A DNA stretch of 7,188 nucleotides from Thermoflexales bacterium (GTDB lineage: Bacteria > Chloroflexota > Anaerolineae > J036 > Brachytrichaceae). Where the stretch lies: positions 1,386 to 8,573 of the forward strand of contig JAGOCU010000071.1 of NCBI GenBank assembly GCA_017998555.1, read 5' to 3'. The first letter of the stretch is position 1; each line of letters opens with the position of its first letter. This document shows, piece after piece, positions 1-6,213 of this stretch. Position numbers and translations under genes: made by a program. The notes beneath the pieces were generated by a model. It searched no databases. It had not been told where the DNA came from and saw nothing but the letters and a program-made list of their open reading frames with translations.

Positions 1-22
1 CGCGCGTGACCTCCAATTCGGG

Positions 23-28
23 TATGCT
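23..28 (+). promoter_or_regulatory. Possible -10 element of a leaderless promoter
   Basis: TATGCT matches TATAAT at four of six positions and fits the looser TANNNT pattern. It ends 6 nt before the ATG at 35, so a normal start point would fall at or next to the start codon. No Shine-Dalgarno sequence lies between. Only 34 nt of upstream sequence are visible and there is no good -35 at the right distance, so this is an inference from spacing alone. Confidence 0.3.
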
Positions 29-34
29 TCGCGC

Positions 35-370
35 ATGCCACAGACACCCCGCCAGCAACCCCAGCCGCAACAGCAGCCGCCGCCCCTGCAGCTCGAGCTC
101 CCGCCCGGGCTGGACGCCACCTACTCCAATTTTGTCGTCATCCAGCACTCGCCGGCTGAATTCATCCTCGATTTCGCCCGGATCATGCCCAACATGCCGG
201 CGGCCCGGATCGGCGCCCGGATCGTGTGCGCGCCCATGCACGCCAAACTCCTGGTCCGCGCCCTGCAGGAGAACATCGACAAATACGAGGCCCAATACGG
301 CGCCATCTACATCCCCCAGCAGGGCGACAACCTGACCAGCCAGTTGTTCGGCGGCCAGCCGCCCCAGTAA
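35..370 (+). CDS. DUF3467 family protein
   Basis: This small soluble protein of 111 residues has a low-complexity Pro/Gln-rich N-terminus (residues 1-24), then a compact domain that I recognise as DUF3467. Family-like signatures are YSNFVVIQHSPAEFILDFAR (about 30-49) and ARIVCAPMHAKLLVRALQEN (about 61-80), followed by IDKYEAQYG. The C-terminal tail (about 95-111) is polar and probably disordered. There is no signal peptide or membrane segment. The molecular function of DUF3467 is not established. The ATG at 35 is chosen because it precedes the whole domain and sits just after a possible -10 box. The stop is 6 nt from the start of the mutase gene, so the two are probably co-transcribed. The family call is from memory of its sequence pattern and is fairly secure; nothing in the sequence shows a catalytic site. 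Confidence 0.85.
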   Translation: MPQTPRQQPQPQQQPPPLQLELPPGLDATYSNFVVIQHSPAEFILDFARIMPNMPAARIGARIVCAPMHAKLLVRALQENIDKYEAQYGAIYIPQQGDNLTSQLFGGQPPQ

Positions 371-376
371 ACCGCC

Positions 377-2002
<1,626 letters not shown>

Positions 2003-2003
2003 T

Positions 2004-2052
2004 GATTGGAAGCGATGGTCCCCGGCTTCGCCGGGGACCATCGCTTCCAATC
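2004..2052. terminator. 23-bp perfect hairpin, probable bidirectional terminator
   Basis: The arms at 2004-2026 and 2030-2052 are exact reverse complements around a 3-nt TTC loop. The left arm starts 1 nt after the TGA of the plus-strand mutase gene, and the right arm runs into the TGA (minus strand, 2051-2053) of the convergent dehydratase gene. It therefore fills the whole gap between two convergent genes and would act on both transcripts. There is no T-tract on either side, so it is not a textbook intrinsic terminator; a hairpin-only terminator or a 3'-end stabiliser is the best reading. Confidence 0.8.
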
Positions 2053-3007
2053 AACCTTGCAGGACCGCGGCCAAAGTCGCTGCGTCGACGTTGCCGCCGC
2101 AGATGATGACGACGACGGTCTTGCCCCGCCAAAGCGGGCGCTGGCGGAGCAGCGCCGCGACCGCCACCCCGGCCGCGCCTTCGGCCAGCACATGCTCGCG
2201 GCTGAGGCACCAACGCATCGCCTCGGCGATCTCGGCCTCGGAGACAAGCTCAAATCCGTCGACGATGCGTTGAACCAGGGGAAATGTCAAACTGTCCAAC
2301 TCAACACCACCCGCGGTGCCGTCAGAAAACGTTGGCGCGCTGGGCAGATCGAGCACCCGCCCGGCCGCCACCGAGGCGGCCATCACCTGCGAGTTGACCG
2401 GCTGGCAGCCGATGATGCGCACGCCCGGATGCAGGGCCTTGAGCGCGCCGCCCGCGCCAGCCACCAGCCCGCCCCCACCGACCGCGATGAAGGCCGCGTC
2501 GATCCGGGGCAGCGCCCGGCCGATCTCGAGCCCGGCCGTGGCCTGACCGGCCACCACCCGTGGGTCGTTGTAGGGCGAGATGTAGACCCGCCCTTCGGCC
2601 TGGGCGGCCGCGCGCGCGGCGATCTCCGACAGCAGGCTGTCATCCCCGCTCGCGACGACGGTCGCCCCCAGGCGCCGCATCGCGGCCACCTTGCCGGCCG
2701 AGGCGTGCTCGGGGACATATACCGTTCCAACCGCGCCGGCCAGGCTGAGGGCATAGGCCACCGCCGCGCCGTGATTGCCCGACGAGGCGGTGATGACGCC
2801 ACGGCGGCGCGCGGCATCGTCGAGCGACAAAACCGTGTTCAGCGCCCCGCGCACCTTGAAGGAGCCGGTCGGCTGCAGGCTTTCGAGCTTGAGATAGACC
2901 TCGCCGCCGGTCTCGCGGGACAGCGCCTCGGACCGCAGCAGGGGACTCGGCGGCAAATGCGGGCGGATGCGGTGTTCGGCGTCAATCGCGGCGGCAAGGA
3001 TATCCAT
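2051..3007 (-). CDS. PLP-dependent threonine/serine dehydratase
   Basis: The product (318 residues, cytoplasmic) belongs to the fold-type II PLP family and should deaminate L-threonine to 2-oxobutyrate and/or L-serine to pyruvate. The Schiff-base lysine is K51 in PTGSFKVRGALN, the substrate loop is SSGNHG (75-80), the phosphate-binding loop is VGGGGLVAG (176-184), and family motifs EGAAGVAVAALL (276-287) and CGGNVD (303-308) are present. It lacks the C-terminal regulatory ACT-like domain of biosynthetic IlvA, so it is of the short, catabolic type. Related enzymes include serine racemase and hydroxyaspartate dehydratase, which cannot be excluded. I chose the ATG at 3007 because MDILAAAIDAEHRIRPHLPP matches the usual N-terminus; an upstream start at 3136 would add 43 Cys/Arg-rich residues that do not look like the family. 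No clear Shine-Dalgarno is seen. The gene is convergent with the mutase gene. Confidence 0.92.
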   Translation of the reverse strand: MDILAAAIDAEHRIRPHLPPSPLLRSEALSRETGGEVYLKLESLQPTGSFKVRGALNTVLSLDDAARRRGVITASSGNHGAAVAYALSLAGAVGTVYVPEHASAGKVAAMRRLGATVVASGDDSLLSEIAARAAAQAEGRVYISPYNDPRVVAGQATAGLEIGRALPRIDAAFIAVGGGGLVAGAGGALKALHPGVRIIGCQPVNSQVMAASVAAGRVLDLPSAPTFSDGTAGGVELDSLTFPLVQRIVDGFELVSEAEIAEAMRWCLSREHVLAEGAAGVAVAALLRQRPLWRGKTVVVIICGGNVDAATLAAVLQG

Positions 3008-3139
3008 GGCGTGTGTGGCCGGGATGCTACCCCGAAAACAACGGCACGGCCCTGCGAGAAATCCATGACCCCGACAACGTCGCTTCATCGATTCTCCGAA
3101 CCATGCCAACACCCGTCGCCGAGTCAGGCTCTGCAATCA

Positions 3140-3198
3140 ACAGAAGAAAGGAAGAACGGGAGGGAACTACGAATTCTTCTCTTCTTCCGTTCTTCTGT
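3140..3198. repeat. Imperfect inverted repeat of purine/pyrimidine arms
   Basis: The purine-rich arm at 3140-3156 (starting ACAGAAGAAAGGAAGAA) pairs with the pyrimidine-rich arm at 3182-3198, with a single A/C mismatch at 3149/3189 in 17 positions. The loop (3157-3181, 25 nt) contains GAATTC and a further TTCTTCT unit. The segment is clearly less GC-rich than the rest of the window. It lies in the divergent promoter region, about 130 nt from the dehydratase start and 155 nt from the LiaF-like start. It could be a protein-binding site, a 5'-leader hairpin or a remnant of a terminator; the sequence does not decide. Confidence 0.65.
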
Positions 3199-3206
3199 CG
3201 AAATAC

Positions 3207-3235
3207 TTGCCTGGCGAGGCACTCGGCGGTATTTC
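3207..3235 (+). promoter_or_regulatory. Weak promoter candidate for the LiaF-like operon
   Basis: TTGCCT (3207-3212) and TATTTC (3230-3235) are spaced by 17 nt, the ideal sigma-70 spacing. They match the consensus hexamers at four and three positions. Transcription would begin near 3242 and leave a leader of about 110 nt before the ATG at 3354. The inverted repeat just upstream ends 8 nt before the -35. Matches this weak occur by chance, so confidence is low. Confidence 0.22.
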
Positions 3236-3341
3236 TAGCGCGCTGCCGAAGACTCTCCAGGGCCACGGCGAGATAGGCGAGGCGCGCAACTCTTTGCGGC
3301 GGTCAGGCGTATTAGGCCAGCAGCGATTTGATGGGGGGTTC

Positions 3342-3346
3342 GGAGG
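3342..3346 (+). promoter_or_regulatory. Shine-Dalgarno site that fixes the start at 3354
   Basis: GGAGG lies 7 nt before the ATG at 3354. It is the clearest ribosome-binding site in the window. It argues against the longer in-frame reading from 3207, whose extra 49 residues look unrelated to any membrane-protein N-terminus. Confidence 0.75.
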
Positions 3347-3353
3347 TTGTGTC

Positions 3354-3944
3354 ATGCCAGAAAAGCAAAAGGTCGCGTCAAGCATCGTCATCGGCGTCGT
3401 CCTGATTGCCCTCGGCGTCCTGTTCTTGATCGGCCAGTTTCTGCGGGTGGAGATCTGGTCGGCCCTGTGGCCGTTTTTCATCATCCTGTTCGGGGCCGCG
3501 TTCTTTGTCGGGATGTTCGCCAGCGGGCGCAAAGCGGGTGGCCTCGCCATTCCGGGCAGCATGTTCGTCATCCTCGGCTTGGTCCTGCTGGCTGAGAATC
3601 TGTTCGGAAACTGGGTCAGCATGACCTATGCCTGGGCGCTCTTCGCCCCCACGGGCGTGGGCGTCGGGATCGTCATCTACAGCGGATACAGCCGGAAGCC
3701 TGAGCTCAAGCGTCCCGGCTACACGTTGATCGCCATCGGGCTTACCCTGTTCGTGTGTTTTGGCGCCTTCTTTGAGCTGGTGCTCAGCCTCGGCGCGGTC
3801 GCTCACGCCACCAATGTGGTCTGGCCGGTCATCTTGATCGCCCTGGGGGTGTTGATGATCGTCGGCCGCCTGTTCAACTGGTCGCGCGTGCTGGACGCGC
3901 TGCCCCCGCGCGACTCGAACCAGATGCGCACGCCCGCGCCTTAG
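3354..3944 (+). CDS. LiaI/LiaF-like (DUF5668-type) membrane protein, six predicted TM helices
   Basis: This is an inner-membrane protein of 196 residues. Hydrophobic segments are at about 9-29, 36-57, 65-84, 93-111, 122-148 and 155-174. Basic stretches (EKQK at 3-6, GRKAGG at 58-63, SRKPELKR at 113-120 and the C-terminus) place both ends inside. The helices read as three tandem copies of the LiaI/LiaF-like unit, a first helix of the I-x-I-G-x-x-L-I-A-L-G kind followed by a W-P-x-x-I-I-x-x-G helix: SALWPFFIILFG (36-47) and NVVWPVILIALG (154-165) are the best-preserved copies, while the middle unit has TYAWALFAPTG. In Firmicutes, LiaF restrains the cell-envelope stress sensor LiaS; no sensor kinase or regulator is visible here, so that role is not implied. 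Start fixed by GGAGG at 3342. The next gene begins 16 nt after its stop, an operon arrangement. Confidence 0.85.
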   Translation: MPEKQKVASSIVIGVVLIALGVLFLIGQFLRVEIWSALWPFFIILFGAAFFVGMFASGRKAGGLAIPGSMFVILGLVLLAENLFGNWVSMTYAWALFAPTGVGVGIVIYSGYSRKPELKRPGYTLIAIGLTLFVCFGAFFELVLSLGAVAHATNVVWPVILIALGVLMIVGRLFNWSRVLDALPPRDSNQMRTPAP

Positions 3945-3960
3945 CCGGGCAAAGGAAATC

Positions 3961-4938
3961 ATGACGATCCCAACACTGCCGGGCGAGTCCCGGCCCGCGC
4001 CTCTCCGCCGCCGGCGCTCGGCTAATCTGTTCTGGCCGATCGCGTTGATCGGCATCGGCGTGGGCGCTCTGCTCAACAACGCCGGGCTGCTGGTCAACGA
4101 CCCGCTCATGCTACTCGCCCAGTACTGGCCCGTCCTGCTCATCGTCGCCGGCATCGAATTGATCTTCCAGCGGACGGGCTGGTTCGGCACGCTGGTGAGC
4201 GTGCTGGCCGGCCTCGTCGTCGCAGGGGGGGCTATCTACCTCTTGATGACCCCCGGGACGGTGGCCCAGACGCCCGGCCTGGTCATCTTCTCAGCCAATA
4301 ACCCGCTCCGGGCGGAGCGGGTGGCGCGACCCCTTGAGGGCGCGCGCACCGCCAAGGTGGATTTTGACCTGCGCTCGGGCTCGGGCAGTCTTCAAGCCAG
4401 CAAGGATTCGCCCAATCTGATCGAGGCCGAGGCCAGCCTGCGCGGCGAATTGATCAACGACATGCAGCGCTCCGGCGATAGCGCGACGGTGCGCCTGGGC
4501 ACGCGCGGGCAATCCTTCCCGCTCTTCTTCTTCGAATGGGCCATGGGCGAGCGCTGGGATATCCGGATCAACCCAGGCATAACGCTTGATCTCAACCTAA
4601 ACGTCAGGTCGGGGGCGCTGACCGGCGATTTGTCCGGGCTGGCCCTGCGCGAGGTGACCCTGGACCAGAATTCGGGGCAATCCACGTTGCTGCTGCCCGA
4701 AAGCGGGCAATACAGGTTGAATCTCCAGGTCGATTCGGGCTCAGCGGAGATCCGATTGCCGCGTGGCCTGCCGGCTCGGGTGCGCTATCACGTCAATTCC
4801 GGTGCCTTGAACACGTCGTTGAACCGGGCCAGCGGCAACAACCGGGATGGCACCTACGAAACGCCGGGCTTCAGCCAGTCCGGGTCGCATGTCTTGATCG
4901 ACGTCCAGCTCAATTCCGGCAGCGTCACTGTTCGCTAG
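3961..4938 (+). CDS. LiaF-like membrane protein with C-terminal toastrack beta domain
   Basis: The protein has 325 residues. A basic N-terminus (RRRR at 16-19) precedes three TM helices at about 22-38, 54-69 and 77-96; the first two form a LiaI/LiaF-like unit (LFWPIALIGIG and QYWPVLLIVAG). The positive-inside rule puts residues from about 97 onward outside the cell. This part is rich in alternating hydrophobic beta strands and resembles the toastrack (DUF2154/DUF4097-like) adhesin-type domain of LiaF. Strand turns carry a repeated Ser-Gly: positions 139, 217, 238, 259, 280 and 319, four of them exactly 21 residues apart. Translation probably starts from AAAGGA just upstream, 16 nt after the previous stop, so the two genes form an operon. 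In known systems such proteins sit near envelope-stress sensors; here the partner is unknown. The fold call is inferred from pattern, not alignment. Confidence 0.82.
   Translation: MTIPTLPGESRPAPLRRRRSANLFWPIALIGIGVGALLNNAGLLVNDPLMLLAQYWPVLLIVAGIELIFQRTGWFGTLVSVLAGLVVAGGAIYLLMTPGTVAQTPGLVIFSANNPLRAERVARPLEGARTAKVDFDLRSGSGSLQASKDSPNLIEAEASLRGELINDMQRSGDSATVRLGTRGQSFPLFFFEWAMGERWDIRINPGITLDLNLNVRSGALTGDLSGLALREVTLDQNSGQSTLLLPESGQYRLNLQVDSGSAEIRLPRGLPARVRYHVNSGALNTSLNRASGNNRDGTYETPGFSQSGSHVLIDVQLNSGSVTVR
4609..4803 (+). repeat. Coding repeat: four Ser-Gly turns with exact 21-residue period
   Basis: Within the toastrack protein, residues 217-281 contain RSGAL, NSGQS, DSGSA and NSGAL at 217, 238, 259 and 280. 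Each is followed by a short hydrophobic strand, often ending in Leu-Pro (LLLPES, IRLPRG). The DNA copies have diverged, so this is a protein-level repeat. It suggests stacked beta-hairpin rungs with one conserved turn per rung. Confidence 0.75.
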
Positions 4939-4946
4939 ATTTCGTC

Positions 4947-5012
4947 AAAAACCCCGGCGAGATCACCCTCCCCGCGCTTCGCGTGGGGAGGGTGATCTCG
5001 CCACTCGTTTTT
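4947..5012. terminator. Probable bidirectional intrinsic terminator
   Basis: The arms at 4956-4977 and 4981-5002 form a 22-bp stem with one G-T wobble (4974/4984) and a TTC loop. Five A (4947-4951) lie 4 nt before the stem and five T (5008-5012) lie 5 nt after it, so each strand reads hairpin then a T-tract. It begins 17 nt after the stop of the LiaF-like operon and separates it from the aminotransferase gene, which then needs its own promoter. The T-tract is short and slightly distant from the stem, but this is the closest to a classical terminator in the window. Confidence 0.8.
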
Positions 5013-5017
5013 CGGCG

Positions 5018-5023
5018 TAATCT
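5018..5023 (+). promoter_or_regulatory. Possible -10 element for the aminotransferase gene
   Basis: TAATCT fits TANNNT and lies just downstream of the terminator hairpin, 18 nt before the chosen ATG at 5042. A transcript would start near 5030 with a leader of about a dozen nucleotides. No -35 is recognisable, because the hairpin arm occupies that position. The need for a promoter between a terminator and this gene is the main support. Confidence 0.27.
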
Positions 5024-5041
5024 GTGGAAAAATGTCCGCAC

Positions 5042-6133
5042 ATGAACCTCAGAATCCCCGGACCCACTCCTCTGACCTCCGACATCGCAGCGGCCATGAC
5101 CGCCCCGATCATTGACCATCGCGGCGCCGCATTTTCGATCATTCTGCGGCGCGTCACCGCGACCCTCCAGCGCCTGTATGGGACGACCGGGGATGTCTAC
5201 CTCATGACCAACTCGGGCTGGGGCGGCGTCGAGTCGATGATCGTCAACACCCTCAACATCGGCGACCGCGCCCTGGCGGTCACCGCGGGTTTCTTCGGCG
5301 AGAAGTTCGCCGACATTGCCCGTGTTTTCGGGGTCGAGGTCGACTTGCTGCCGTTCCCCGACGGAGCCATCATCGACCCGGACGCGCTGGCCCGGCGCCT
5401 GCGCGAGACGCCCGGCTATAAGGCCGTCCTGCTCACCCACAACGAGAGCTACACCGGTGTGCTTCATCCGTTGGGCGCCATCGCCCGGGCGGTCCGGGAG
5501 AATTCGGACGCGCTGATCCTCGTCGACGCGGTCAGCGCGCTGGGCGGCGTGCCGACCGAATTTGACGCCTGGGGGATCGACGCGCTGAGCAGCGCCTCGC
5601 AGAAGGCCTTGATGGGCCCGCCCGGGATGGCCACCCTGGCCGCAAGCGCGCGGGCGTGGGCGGCCTACACCCAGGCCAGGACCCCGCGCTTCTATCTCGA
5701 CTGGGGTCAGTATCGCGAGGCCCTCAAGGCCGGGCACACCCCTCACACCCCGGCCTTGCCAGTGCTCTACGCCCTCGATACCGCGGCGCAGAAGATCGAG
5801 GCCGAGGGCCTGCCCGGGGTGTATGCCCGCCATGAACGGGTGGCCGCCTTCACCCGGGCCCGGGTGCGCGATCTCGGGCTTGCCCTGCTGCCGGAGCCCA
5901 ACGGCTATTCGCCCACCCTCACCGTGGTCCGCATGCCCGAGGGCGTGAACGGGGACGCGGTCCGGGCGGCAGCCCGCGAAATGGGGGTCGAATTCGGCGG
6001 AAGCTGGGGCCGGCTGCAGGGCAAGATCCTGCGGATCGGGCACATGGGCATGACGAGCGAGGCCGACATCGACGACGCGGTCGAGGTCCTGGGCGAAGCC
6101 CTGGCCCGCGTCCGCGGCCCGCGAGGCGGTTGA
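5042..6133 (+). CDS. Class V aminotransferase, serine-pyruvate/alanine-glyoxylate type
   Basis: This soluble PLP enzyme of 363 residues should move the amino group of serine or alanine to pyruvate or glyoxylate. It starts with MNLRIPGPTPL, typical of the family. Other signatures are MTNSGWGGVES (55-65, cofactor phosphate region), THNESYTGV (132-140), VDAVSALGG (161-169, with D162 facing the pyridine nitrogen), the Schiff-base lysine K188 in SSASQKALMGPPG (183-195), HTPHTPALP (232-240) and R331 in LRIGHMG (330-336), expected to hold the substrate carboxylate. The length is normal. The ATG at 5042 is preferred over the in-frame GTG at 5024, which would add six residues before the family start. 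No clear Shine-Dalgarno is present at normal spacing. The exact substrate pair cannot be read from sequence; phosphonoacetaldehyde-type and soluble-hydrogenase-annotated relatives share the fold. It stands alone between two hairpins and its stop lies inside the second. Confidence 0.9.
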   Translation: MNLRIPGPTPLTSDIAAAMTAPIIDHRGAAFSIILRRVTATLQRLYGTTGDVYLMTNSGWGGVESMIVNTLNIGDRALAVTAGFFGEKFADIARVFGVEVDLLPFPDGAIIDPDALARRLRETPGYKAVLLTHNESYTGVLHPLGAIARAVRENSDALILVDAVSALGGVPTEFDAWGIDALSSASQKALMGPPGMATLAASARAWAAYTQARTPRFYLDWGQYREALKAGHTPHTPALPVLYALDTAAQKIEAEGLPGVYARHERVAAFTRARVRDLGLALLPEPNGYSPTLTVVRMPEGVNGDAVRAAAREMGVEFGGSWGRLQGKILRIGHMGMTSEADIDDAVEVLGEALARVRGPRGG

Positions 6134-6196
6134 TTTCCGAGACGGCATCCGCCGCCCCGGCGTACGCCGGGGCGGCGGATGCCGTCTCGGAAATCA
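6131..6196. terminator. Perfect 66-bp palindrome, probable bidirectional terminator
   Basis: Positions 6131-6163 and 6164-6196 are exact reverse complements with no spacer; the centre is CGTACG, so an RNA hairpin would need a small GTAC loop. The first three bases are the TGA of the plus-strand aminotransferase gene, and the last base lies 17 nt from the stop of the minus-strand alpha-2-macroglobulin gene. It thus sits between convergent genes like the hairpin at 2004-2052. No T-tract follows on either strand. The arms do not share sequence with the other hairpins. Confidence 0.78.
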
Positions 6197-6213
6197 GATT
6201 CTGCGCTAAGCGT

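Larger units (their letters stand above)
3008..3353. other. Divergent intergenic region (346 nt)
   Basis: This gap separates the minus-strand dehydratase gene from the plus-strand LiaF-like operon and must hold promoters for both. It contains a purine/pyrimidine inverted repeat (3140-3198), a weak promoter candidate (3207-3235) and a Shine-Dalgarno site (3342-3346). On the minus strand, TAGCAT (3024-3029) could be a -10 box for the dehydratase, 16 nt before its ATG, but no -35 accompanies it. Open frames crossing the region lack family-like sequence and ribosome sites, and I regard them as non-coding. Confidence 0.7.

Noticed and set aside
2006..2050. Both antisense frames begin with nearly the same peptide (EAMVPG...AGDHRFQS)
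   Set aside because: The hairpin is a palindrome, so both strands have the same sequence and encode the same residues. This is geometry, not a conserved protein start.
3008..3136. 43-residue N-terminal extension of the dehydratase
   Set aside because: The extension is Cys/Arg-rich with no targeting signal, and the family N-terminus begins exactly at the internal Met (3007).
2006..3238. 410-codon open frame antisense to the dehydratase gene
   Set aside because: Same codon-bias artefact; the opposite strand has all catalytic motifs of a PLP dehydratase, while this frame matches nothing.
3207..3353. 49-residue N-terminal extension of the first LiaF-like protein
   Set aside because: A GGAGG site at 3342 supports the ATG at 3354, and the extension would overlap a promoter candidate.
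3378..4190. 270-codon frame antisense to the LiaF-like operon
   Set aside because: It is polar and low-complexity, a shadow of hydrophobic codons on the true strand, and it runs across two clear membrane-protein genes.
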